Assembly (NCBI GenBank): GCA_021841985.1
Contig: JAKCCP010000389.1
Location: 1 to 32,790, forward strand
Direction: 5' to 3'
DNA: 32,790 nt
DNA from: Pseudomonadota bacterium
GTDB taxonomy: Bacteria; Pseudomonadota; Alphaproteobacteria; Acetobacterales; Acetobacteraceae
Position numbers and translations under genes: made by a program. This document shows, in pieces, positions 7,040 through 14,536 of the stretch (the stretch's first letter is position 1; the number at the start of each line of letters is the position of its first letter). The notes under the pieces were generated by a model. That model had not been told where the DNA came from. It worked only from the letters and a program-made list of their open reading frames with translations, and did no database searches.

Positions 7040-8332
7040 TCAGGGGGCGGGAAGAATACGCCCGCTGCACGCGCCGAAGCCGATGGAAACAAACCCCTCG
7101 CGCACACACCGGGCACGGAAGATGATTTCGTCGCCATCCTCAAGAAAGCCGCGGCTCTCGCCGGAGGCGAGGCGCAAGGGTTTGCTGCCGCCATCGGTGA
7201 TTTCCAGGAGACTGCCGAAGCTTTCGCGATCGGGGCCCGAAATTGTGCCTGATCCGAAAAGATCTCCGGGTGCCAGGTTGCAACCGCCAGAGGTGTGATG
7301 CGCCAGCATTTGCGCCACGGTCCAATAGAGATGGCGGGTGTTGGAGCGCGACAGACGTTCCGGTGGTAGATTCGCATCGCGCAGACCGGGGGTCAGAATG
7401 GTGACCTCCAACGCGATATCAAGCGCGCCCGCGCGCTGATCGGCCGCGTCAAAAAGATAAGGGAGCGGCGCGGGATCGCCTTCAGGGCGCGGCGGCTGAG
7501 GCAGGCGAAACGGCCCGAGCGCCTCCGGCGTGATAATCCAGGGCGAGATAGAAGTTGCGAAATTCTTGGCGAGAAACGGGCCGAGCGGCTGATATTCCCA
7601 GGCCTGGATATCACGCGCCGACCAGTCATTGAGCAGACAGAATCCGGCGATATGCTCATGTGCCTCGCGGATCGCGACCGGGGCGCCAAGCGCATTGCCC
7701 GGCCCCACCCAGACGCCGAGTTCAAGCTCGAAATCGAGATTGCGGCTCGGGCCGAAACTCGGCACCGTTTCCCTCGCCGGTTTGCGTTGCCCGTTTGGTC
7801 GGTGCAACGCGGTGCCCGAGACGACCACCGAGGACGCGCGGCCATGGTAAGCGACCGGCACGTATTTGTAATTTGGCAAAAGCGGCGTCTCGGGGCGAAA
7901 GCGCCGCCCCGTATTGGTGGCGTGATAAATGCCCGCGAAAAAATCGGTATAATCGCCGATCCGCGCTGGCAGATGCAGCGTGCATTCCACCATCTCGTGC
8001 AGGAGATGCGCCCGCGCGGCAGCGCCGATGTCGAGCAGATCGCCCAACGCCTGGCGCAGCGCCTGGCGTTCCGCCGCCGATAGAGCAAGATAGGGATTGA
8101 GGGTTTCACCGCAAGCAGCGCGCAGTGCGCGGGCCGCGGCACCGGTGAAAACCCCCTCGGCATCGAGTGCGGCAAGATCGAGGATGGAATCACCGATCGC
8201 AACCCCGCCCCGCTTGCCACCAGCGGGCGGGCTGAAAACCCCCAGCGGAAGGTTCTGGATGGGGAAATCCGCGTGCCCGTTGGCCGATTGCACCCAGCTT
8301 CGCCGCGCCGGGTCGTGCGTAGTATCGCTCAC
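7040..8332 (-). CDS. fahA: Fumarylacetoacetase
   Basis: This enzyme catalyses the last step of homogentisate breakdown, cleaving fumarylacetoacetate to fumarate and acetoacetate. The length of 430 residues is typical. Active-site residues known from mammalian FAH are visible: DYTDF with metal ligand Asp130, catalytic His137 in IYHATN, metal ligands Glu202 and Glu204 in FELELG, and Asp236 in [15 protein letters not shown]. The C-terminal region [20 protein letters not shown] is intact. The start is GTG at 8332, overlapping the hmgA stop by four bases (GTGA), so translation is probably coupled. It is the last gene of the minus-strand homogentisate operon; the convergent SGNH hydrolase ends nine bases away, with no clear terminator between. 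Confidence 0.95.
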   Translation of the reverse strand: MSDTTHDPARRSWVQSANGHADFPIQNLPLGVFSPPAGGKRGGVAIGDSILDLAALDAEGVFTGAAARALRAACGETLNPYLALSAAERQALRQALGDLLDIGAAARAHLLHEMVECTLHLPARIGDYTDFFAGIYHATNTGRRFRPETPLLPNYKYVPVAYHGRASSVVVSGTALHRPNGQRKPARETVPSFGPSRNLDFELELGVWVGPGNALGAPVAIREAHEHIAGFCLLNDWSARDIQAWEYQPLGPFLAKNFATSISPWIITPEALGPFRLPQPPRPEGDPAPLPYLFDAADQRAGALDIALEVTILTPGLRDANLPPERLSRSNTRHLYWTVAQMLAHHTSGGCNLAPGDLFGSGTISGPDRESFGSLLEITDGGSKPLRLASGESRGFLEDGDEIIFRARCVREGFVSIGFGACSGRILPAP

Positions 8333-9876
8333 GTCGCCATTCCAGGGTAGAATTTCCTAAGCCCCTGCCAACAAGTATCGTAATCTGGCTGGAGCTGCGG
8401 CAGACCTAGCGCAAAACATGTCGGGCGGAGTGTGAGGCTGGTTTCGAACATGAAGGCCAGCGTGTTGTCAATTTTCTGCGGCGCCAGTTCGGCCGCCATG
8501 GCACGTTCAGTGCTGGGCGCGTCCGGCCCGTGCGCGCTCATGCAAGGGTGCAAGGACAAGCCCCCGGGCAAAAATCCGCCAGCCTTGGCATCATATTCAC
8601 CATGCACCAGGCCCATGCACTCGTTCATCACATTGCGATGGAACCAGGGCGGGCGAAAGGTGTGCTCGGCCACCATCCAGCGTGGCGGAAAAATCACGAA
8701 ATCGACATTGGCAACGCCAGCTACCGCGGAGGGTGAGGTGAGCACGGTAAAGATCGAGGGATCAGGATGATCGAAACTCACCGTGCCGATGGTGTTGAAC
8801 AGCGCCAGGTCGTATTTGTAGGGAACCGCGTTACCGTGCCAGGCAACGACATCGAACGGCGAATGATTGAGCGTCGTAGCCCAGAGCGTGCCGTGGAATT
8901 TCTGCACCAGCTCGATCGGCGCCGCGACATCCTCGAACCACGCGGTGGGCGCCTGGAAATCACGCGGATTAGCAAGCCCGTTGCTACCGATCGGGCCCAG
9001 ATCGGGCAAGCGCAATGCCGTGCCATGATTTTCGCAGACATAGCCGCGTGCCGCCGCGTCGCAAAGCTCGACGCGGCACTTCATCCCGCGCGGCAGCACC
9101 GCGATTTCCCCAGGGTTCACCTCCAATCGGCCACATTCCGTGACCAGGCGAAGACGCCCGCTTTGCGGCACAATGAGCAATTCACCATCGGCATCGAAAA
9201 ATGCCCGCTCCATGGAACGGTTGGCGCCATAGACATGAACGCTGATCCCGGCTGGCGCATGCGGTTCGCTGGTCGCCGCCATGGTCTTAAGGCCGGCCAG
9301 AAAATCTGTCGGGGTCTCGGGAAGCGGCAGCGGATCCCAGCGCATCCGGTTGGGATTGGGCGGAGCCAACGGTGTCGCCAAACCATGCTGTGCGAGCGGG
9401 CGGAATTTGCCGTGCAGCGCCGAAGGACGGATGCGATAGAGCCAGGTGCGCCGTGCTTCACGACGCGGCACCGTGAAGGCGGTTGCGGAAAACTGTTCGG
9501 CATAAAGGCCAAGCGGCGGGCGCTGCGGCGAATTCTGCCCCCGCGGCAGGGCACCCGACACCGCCTCGGAAGCAAATTCGTTGCCAAAACCGCTGAGATA
9601 GGAAAGAGCGGCGATCTCAGACAGCGCCGGTTGCACATCGTTCATGGCAGGCAGCCTCTCTTGCGATGCGGAAGGGGAAGAAGATGCGATGGTTGCGCGG
9701 GCGGTGGCGATCGCCGCCAGGATTTCATCTGTTGCGCGCACTTGATTGGCGAGCAGCAGCACCAACGCCGCATCGAAGCGACGCTGTTCCTGCGCCGATA
9801 ATCCGACATGTGCCTCGGCAAGCGCGGCAAAGATCGCATCGGGATCGCTGAGATGGGCGGTGGTGTCGAGGCTCAT
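8329..9876 (-). CDS. hmgA: Homogentisate 1,2-dioxygenase with an N-terminal DUF2783 (MhaB-like) domain fused in frame
   Basis: Residues 1 to about 65 ([18 protein letters not shown]...[10 protein letters not shown]) look like DUF2783, a small protein normally encoded alone beside phenol-type flavin hydroxylases. A Ser/Ala-rich linker of about 15 residues follows. From residue about 88 ([15 protein letters not shown]) the sequence is a complete homogentisate dioxygenase, which opens the ring of homogentisate to maleylacetoacetate. The Fe(II) ligands are His413, Glu419 and His449; subtracting the 77-residue extension gives 336, 342 and 372, against 335, 341 and 371 in human HGD. There is no stop codon between the parts. 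An ATG at 9645 with AGAGG nine bases upstream could also give a stand-alone 438-residue dioxygenase. The gene overlaps mhaA and fahA by four bases each. The dioxygenase call is firm; calling the first domain MhaB-like rests on recalled family knowledge and gene order. Confidence 0.92.
   Translation of the reverse strand: MSLDTTAHLSDPDAIFAALAEAHVGLSAQEQRRFDAALVLLLANQVRATDEILAAIATARATIASSSPSASQERLPAMNDVQPALSEIAALSYLSGFGNEFASEAVSGALPRGQNSPQRPPLGLYAEQFSATAFTVPRREARRTWLYRIRPSALHGKFRPLAQHGLATPLAPPNPNRMRWDPLPLPETPTDFLAGLKTMAATSEPHAPAGISVHVYGANRSMERAFFDADGELLIVPQSGRLRLVTECGRLEVNPGEIAVLPRGMKCRVELCDAAARGYVCENHGTALRLPDLGPIGSNGLANPRDFQAPTAWFEDVAAPIELVQKFHGTLWATTLNHSPFDVVAWHGNAVPYKYDLALFNTIGTVSFDHPDPSIFTVLTSPSAVAGVANVDFVIFPPRWMVAEHTFRPPWFHRNVMNECMGLVHGEYDAKAGGFLPGGLSLHPCMSAHGPDAPSTERAMAAELAPQKIDNTLAFMFETSLTLRPTCFALGLPQLQPDYDTCWQGLRKFYPGMAT
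9655..9659 (-). promoter_or_regulatory. Possible internal ribosome binding site for stand-alone HmgA
   Basis: The minus strand reads AGAGG nine bases before an in-frame ATG (9643-9645) that opens the dioxygenase part at [10 protein letters not shown]. This would allow internal initiation, so the fused gene might make both a fusion and a normal-length dioxygenase. The match is modest and could be chance. Confidence 0.35.
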
Positions 9877-11519
9877 GCGAGGCTGGCCTCCGCCGCGGGC
9901 AGCGGCATGGCAGCGAAAACCCGATCAAGCGCGTGGGCGAGACGATCAACATCCCAGCGCCGCCAGCGGGCAAGGATATGCTGATCCGGCCGGAACAGGA
10001 TCGCGCCACCCTCGGGCGTGCCGTAGCGCGCCGCGACCAGCCCCTCGTGATCACACGCAGCGCCCGCGCATGCGCGCGCCGGCGGCGTAACCTCCAAGCC
10101 AGCGACGCGCAATTTCGCCAGTGCTGCGAGATCGTCGGCGCCGAACGGCGCGAAGGAGAGCAGCGTGCACTGCGCGCCTCCAATATGGCGCAGCAGCCAA
10201 TCGGCCTTGCCATCCACCATGATCGGCGCATCGAGCGCGGGACTGCCGAGTGGTGGCGCGCCAGGCCAGGTATCGCTCAGAGGGTCGTTGAGCGGCGAGT
10301 GCGTGAGAATGGCGGGCAGCGAAAGACGGCCGGAATTGACGAATTTGCGGGCAAACTCAAAATGCTCGGCGAGCAAAAGCGTGGCATCGCGATAGGCGCG
10401 GATGGCCTCCGATTTCGGCGTGATGAAATCGGTGCTGCGGGTGGAGTGAAGGATATTTTCGTCCGCCGCGGCTATGCGCTCGGCGTCATAGGAAGCGAGC
10501 AGGGCGGGAGAGGCACGGCCATCGAGAATAGCGGCGATTTTCCAGGCCAGATTATCGGCATCCTGGATGCCGCCATTGCCGCCGCGGGCACCGAAGGGGC
10601 TCACCTGATGCGCCGCATCACCGACAAAAACCGTTCGTCCATGAACAAATTTTTCCAGCCTACGACAGCGAAATGTATAGACGCTCACCCAGTCAAGGGT
10701 GAACGGCGCCTCCGGGCCGAGCATCGCCTTGATGCGCGGGATCACCCGCTCGGGTCGCCGCTCCGCCTCGGGATCGGCGTCCGCCCCGAGCTGAAAATCA
10801 ATCCGCCAGATATTGTCGGCCTGGCGATGCAGCAGCACCGATTGTCCGGGATTAAACGGAGGGTCGAACCAGAACCAGCGCTCGGTCGGGAACGCCGCCT
10901 GCATCTCGACATCGGCGATGAGAAAGTGATCGTGGAAGACTTTTCCGCTGAACGGAAGTGCCATCGCCTCGCGAATCGTCGAGCGGGCGCCATCGCAGGC
11001 GAGTAACCATCCGGTGGTCAGGCGATATTCTCCAGCCTCGGTCACGACCGTGAGTTCGACGTGATCACTGTCGTTTGCAACGCCGCTCACACGGTGCTTC
11101 CAACGCAGATCGACGCCTGCCGTAGCGCACGCCTCAACCAGCCATTCTTCAAGGTGATATTGCTGCAAATTGACGAAAGCGGGGAATTTATGGCCGCTCT
11201 CGGGCAACAGGTTGAACTGGTAGATTTCGCGGTCCTGAAAAAACACCCGCCCCTGGTTCCAGGTCGCCCCTTTGCCGAGCAGGCGATCGCCGAGGCCCAG
11301 CCGATCATAGATTTCCAGCGAGCGTTTGGCAAAACAGATCGCGCGCGATCCGACTGAGACTGTGTCATCGTCATCGAGAAGCGTGACTTTCACGCCATGC
11401 TGCGCCAGATCGAGCGCGAGCGTGAGCCCCACCAGACCGCCGCCCACCACCACCACCGGATGATAGTGGATGCCAGAGGGCGGCGGCGACGTTTTGAAGC
11501 GTGGCGGTTGGTATTTCAT
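9873..11519 (-). CDS. mhaA: FAD-dependent aromatic hydroxylase, 3-hydroxyphenylacetate 6-hydroxylase (MhaA)-like
   Basis: This is a class A flavoprotein monooxygenase of 548 residues. It shows the FAD Rossmann motif GGGLVG at 26-31, the DG motif [13 protein letters not shown] around 176, and the GD motif [27 protein letters not shown] around 300. The thioredoxin-like C-terminal domain seen in PheA/MhpA relatives follows. MhaA of Pseudomonas putida, about 63 kDa, works with small MhaB to hydroxylate 3-hydroxyphenylacetate to homogentisate. Position directly before the DUF2783-HmgA gene and the rest of a homogentisate pathway supports the same role here, though a related substrate is possible. 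The ATG at 11519 lies 26 bases after the preceding gene and has no strong ribosome site; a longer frame back to 11576 would overlap that gene. The stop overlaps hmgA (ATGA). Confidence 0.82.
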   Translation of the reverse strand: MKYQPPRFKTSPPPSGIHYHPVVVVGGGLVGLTLALDLAQHGVKVTLLDDDDTVSVGSRAICFAKRSLEIYDRLGLGDRLLGKGATWNQGRVFFQDREIYQFNLLPESGHKFPAFVNLQQYHLEEWLVEACATAGVDLRWKHRVSGVANDSDHVELTVVTEAGEYRLTTGWLLACDGARSTIREAMALPFSGKVFHDHFLIADVEMQAAFPTERWFWFDPPFNPGQSVLLHRQADNIWRIDFQLGADADPEAERRPERVIPRIKAMLGPEAPFTLDWVSVYTFRCRRLEKFVHGRTVFVGDAAHQVSPFGARGGNGGIQDADNLAWKIAAILDGRASPALLASYDAERIAAADENILHSTRSTDFITPKSEAIRAYRDATLLLAEHFEFARKFVNSGRLSLPAILTHSPLNDPLSDTWPGAPPLGSPALDAPIMVDGKADWLLRHIGGAQCTLLSFAPFGADDLAALAKLRVAGLEVTPPARACAGAACDHEGLVAARYGTPEGGAILFRPDQHILARWRRWDVDRLAHALDRVFAAMPLPAAEASLA

Positions 11520-11545
11520 GTGCGTTGGTATGTCATGGGGGGCGA

Positions 11546-12502
11546 TCAGCGTCCGGCGCCCTCGAGCGCCTGCCACATCTCACGATCGCGCTCGGCGGTC
11601 CAGATGCGTGGCCAATCGATACCGCGCGCCTCGTCATAGGCGCGCGAGACATTGAACGGCATGCAGTGATCGAAAATCACCCATTGGCCATAGCGCGGGC
11701 GCATAAAAGCGAGTGCCTTGCCGTAGATCGTGCGCAGGTCCTCACCATCGGCCACACCTTGTTTGACCAGGCCGAAAAGATCGGCGGTGAAGGAAGCCGT
11801 GCCGGCGATCCCCTCCCCGACCTCGCTTTGGCCAATCAGGGCGCGGCCACGCCCCGGCACCAGGCGCTCGGCGCCAAGCGCGCGAAGTTTCGCCAGTGTG
11901 TCGGGCCAGTCGGTGAAATGTGCATCGCCGCAATAGGGTGTTGCCCCAAATTCCACGACATCGCCGGAAAAGAGAACTTTTTCGCTGGGCAGCCAGACGA
12001 TGGTATCGCCGGCAGTGTGCGAGCGCCCGATATGGATGATTTCCACCACCCGCTTGCCGAGCCGGAGCGTCATGCGGTCGTGAAACACGAGATCAGGCCG
12101 CGTCAAGCCGGGGATGGTGTCCTTGCCCCGGAAAAGTCTGGGAAAACGGCCGATCTCGCTCGCCATGTCTTGCGCGCCGCGCTCGCTGATCAGGCGATCG
12201 GTGACGTCGGAAGCAATTATTTCCGCCCCCTGATAGGCGCTCGCGCCGAGCACGCGCACGGCGTGGTAGTGGGACAGCACGACATGGCGGATCGGCTTGT
12301 CGGTTTTGGTGCGGATGCGCGCGATGACATCGGCCGCCATCGCCGGCGTTGCCTGGGCATCGACGACCAGAACGGAGTCATCGCCGATGACGACGCCGGA
12401 ATTGGGATCGCCCTCGGCGGTGTAGCCGTAGAGGCCGGGGCCGAGTTCCTCGAAGGAAATCTTCTTATCCGCGCTGTCCTTGGTGCTGGCGAAATCGGCC
12501 AT
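11546..12502 (-). CDS. Metallo-beta-lactamase-fold protein with altered metal site 2
   Basis: This 318-residue protein has the MBL fold and no signal peptide. The family motif H-x-H-x-D-H appears as H78-Y-H80-A-V-R83, so both residues that normally bind metal 2 are replaced. His162 (GRSHTAGDT) and Asp181 (LFSGDVV) are kept. The last histidine, usually in PGHG, is Arg218 (VPGRG). Site 1 is therefore complete while every ligand specific to site 2 is gone. I recall relatives with the same HYHAVR sequence, so it is probably a conserved subfamily rather than a decayed gene. It lies between maiA and mhaA with gaps of 16 and 26 bases, clearly in the homogentisate operon. A thioester, lactone or ester hydrolase feeding or clearing the pathway is conceivable, but no reaction can be assigned. 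Confidence 0.85.
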   Translation of the reverse strand: MADFASTKDSADKKISFEELGPGLYGYTAEGDPNSGVVIGDDSVLVVDAQATPAMAADVIARIRTKTDKPIRHVVLSHYHAVRVLGASAYQGAEIIASDVTDRLISERGAQDMASEIGRFPRLFRGKDTIPGLTRPDLVFHDRMTLRLGKRVVEIIHIGRSHTAGDTIVWLPSEKVLFSGDVVEFGATPYCGDAHFTDWPDTLAKLRALGAERLVPGRGRALIGQSEVGEGIAGTASFTADLFGLVKQGVADGEDLRTIYGKALAFMRPRYGQWVIFDHCMPFNVSRAYDEARGIDWPRIWTAERDREMWQALEGAGR

Positions 12503-12518
12503 GATGGGTGCCTTTATG

Positions 12519-13154
12519 TTAGGAATGGGGGTTTACCGCCTCGGGGCGCGCGCGCGCGAAGGCATCCACCCCCAGGCAGGCGGCATCAACGGCGGCGATC
12601 TTGGGGAAATCATCGAATGGCACAGCGAAGCGCCGGGCGTTGGCGACTTGCGGCACGAGCGCGACGTCGGCAAGGGAGGGCGTTTCCCCGAAGCAGAAAG
12701 GACGCGCCTCGATCAGGGCCTCGACAGCGCGAAATCCCTCGATCACCCAATGGCGATACCATGATTCGACGGCACCGCTGTCCTGGTGGAGTGCATCGCG
12801 AAGATAGTTTAGCACGGCGAGATTGTTGAGCGGGTGAATGTCGCAGGCGATCACGGAAAACACCGCCCGCACTCGCGCGCGGGCAAGCGGTTTGGGGGGC
12901 AGCAAAGGCGGAGTCGGATGGGTTTCCTCCAGCCACTCCAAGATCGCCGGCGACTGGATTAGGACCGCACCGTCGTCGAGTAGCAGCGAAGGAACACGGG
13001 ATTGCGGATTGAGTGCACGATAGGCCGGCTGAAACTGCGCGCCGCCATCGCGCAAAAGATGCACCTCCTCGCTCTCATAGGCGAGGCCCTTGAGATTGAG
13101 CGCGATGCGCACGCGATAGGCGGCGGAGGAGCGGAAGTAGTCATAAAGCCGCAT
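12519..13154 (-). CDS. maiA: Maleylacetoacetate isomerase (zeta-class glutathione transferase)
   Basis: This enzyme converts maleylacetoacetate to fumarylacetoacetate with glutathione as cofactor. It has 211 residues, the usual length. The thioredoxin-fold N-terminus holds the zeta-class glutathione site SSAAYRVRIALNLKG (residues 9-23) and SRVPSLLLDDGAVLIQSPAI. The C-terminal helical domain has DIHPLNNLAVLNYL and FCFGETPSLADVALVPQ. The start at 13154 was chosen over upstream ATGs because GAGGAAAGG lies just before it and MRLYDYFRSS matches family N-termini. The gene follows the binding-protein gene by 11 bases and precedes the MBL-fold gene by 16. It supplies the step between HmgA and FahA, so the lower pathway is complete. 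Confidence 0.93.
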   Translation of the reverse strand: MRLYDYFRSSAAYRVRIALNLKGLAYESEEVHLLRDGGAQFQPAYRALNPQSRVPSLLLDDGAVLIQSPAILEWLEETHPTPPLLPPKPLARARVRAVFSVIACDIHPLNNLAVLNYLRDALHQDSGAVESWYRHWVIEGFRAVEALIEARPFCFGETPSLADVALVPQVANARRFAVPFDDFPKIAAVDAACLGVDAFARARPEAVNPHS

Positions 13155-13165
13155 CGTGCCTTTCC

Positions 13166-14422
13166 TCATGCGCCTTTCTTGACTAGCGGACAGGATGAGT
13201 CCGCGAGCGGACGAAACGCATCCTCGCCCTTCACGGTGCGCACAATGTCGTAATAATCCCACGGTCCCTTCGATTCTTCGGGTGATTTGATCCGCGCGAG
13301 ATACATATCGCGAATCACCCGACCATCGATACGCAGATAGCCATTCTTGACAAACACGTCATTAATCGGCGTCGCGCGCATCTCTGTCATTACCGCTTGC
13401 GGATCGGTGCCGACTTTCGCCACCGCCTTGAGATAATGCAGCACGACGCCATAGGTTCCCGTGTGCTCCATCGTCGGCATGACGTTGGTACGAGCGAAGA
13501 AGCGCTCCGACCACGCGCGCGTCTCAGCATTCATATTCCAATAGGAGGCCGTCGTCAGCATGATCCCTTGCGCCGCCTGGAGCCCGAGCGCGGGGATGTA
13601 CGTGATGAACATCAGCAGCGCGGCAAGACGCTGGCCATTAAGATGCTGGCCGATGCCGAATTCCGCCGCCTGTTTTACCGCGTTGTTGGTATCCTGCGCG
13701 GCATTGGCGAACGCCACGACATCGGCCTTGGAGGCTTGCGCCGCGAGCAGCGCCGCGGAGAAATCGCTGGCACCGGTCGGATGGAGCGCATGGCCGAGTA
13801 CTTTTCCGCCGGCCTTGTTAATGAAGGCGGTAGCATCCGCTTCCAATTGTTGACCGAAAGAGTAGTCGGCGGTAATGAAAAACCAAGTCTTGGCGCCTTC
13901 TGCCACCAGCGCCGCCCCGGTAACGTGGGCGAGCGCGTAGGTGTCATAGGTGAATTGCACGGTATTGGCATTGCACGCCTGGTTGGTGATCGCGCTCGCG
14001 CCGGGGCCGGAGAGCAGCGCAAGAATGTTTTTCTGTTTGGCAAAACCGCTGATCGCCAGGCCCAGCGCCGAATTCGGCACATCGACGATGCCGAGCACGC
14101 CCTGATTATCGACCCAGTCGCGGGCGATCTGAATGCCGAGATCAGGGTTCATGCGGTGATCGCCGCTGAGGAACTCGACTGGCCGACCGCCGATGGCGCC
14201 CCCCATCTCCTCGGCCGCCATCTGCGCCGCAATCACCGAGCCCGGACCACCAGTATCGCGCCCCCAACTCGACATATCCACCAGCACACCGAGACGGATC
14301 GGATTCGCGGCGGCGCGCGCGCCGCCGATCCAGGGGCTGGCCAGCGCACCCGCCATAGCGACGCCGGTGAGGCTGCGACGGGTAAGGCCGGGTTGCGCGC
14401 GGCGCGTGGGCGGGTGTGTCAT
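13166..14422 (-). CDS. Branched-chain-amino-acid-type ABC transporter substrate-binding protein (LivK-like), orphan
   Basis: This periplasmic binding protein of the Leu/Ile/Val type I family has 418 residues. The N-terminus carries an export signal of about 38 residues, with TRRSLTGVAMAGAL resembling a twin-arginine signal and ending near GGARAAAN. The mature part starts IRLGVLVDMSSWG, the usual first strand, and includes SALGLAISGFAKQKNILALLSGPG and WFFITADYSFGQQLEADA. Relatives bind amino acids or aromatic acids such as phenylacetate or benzoate derivatives. It is the promoter-proximal gene of the homogentisate operon, but no LivHMGF permease or ATPase genes are present in the window. It could capture the aromatic substrate and dock to a permease encoded elsewhere. 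AGGAGA lies five bases before the ATG. Confidence 0.85.
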   Translation of the reverse strand: MTHPPTRRAQPGLTRRSLTGVAMAGALASPWIGGARAAANPIRLGVLVDMSSWGRDTGGPGSVIAAQMAAEEMGGAIGGRPVEFLSGDHRMNPDLGIQIARDWVDNQGVLGIVDVPNSALGLAISGFAKQKNILALLSGPGASAITNQACNANTVQFTYDTYALAHVTGAALVAEGAKTWFFITADYSFGQQLEADATAFINKAGGKVLGHALHPTGASDFSAALLAAQASKADVVAFANAAQDTNNAVKQAAEFGIGQHLNGQRLAALLMFITYIPALGLQAAQGIMLTTASYWNMNAETRAWSERFFARTNVMPTMEHTGTYGVVLHYLKAVAKVGTDPQAVMTEMRATPINDVFVKNGYLRIDGRVIRDMYLARIKSPEESKGPWDYYDIVRTVKGEDAFRPLADSSCPLVKKGA

Positions 14423-14460
14423 GTCGTCTCCTGGTCCCCATTGCTGATTCTTATCTTGCT

Positions 14461-14489
14461 ACTTTACTCAATGACAAATACCTTCGCAA
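14461..14489 (-). promoter_or_regulatory. Candidate promoter for the homogentisate operon
   Basis: On the minus strand TTGCGA (14484-14489) and TAAAGT (14461-14466) are separated by 17 bases; each matches four of six consensus positions. They lie about 40-65 bases before the start of the binding-protein gene in an AT-richer patch. An imperfect 15-base palindrome, TTCGCAATAGGTGAA (14483-14497), covers the -35 side and is a possible regulator site. This is a pattern match only. Confidence 0.35.
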
Positions 14490-14536
14490 TAGGTGAATAA
14501 CGGCGCAAGGGCTATCACCATGATGGCGACGATGCC

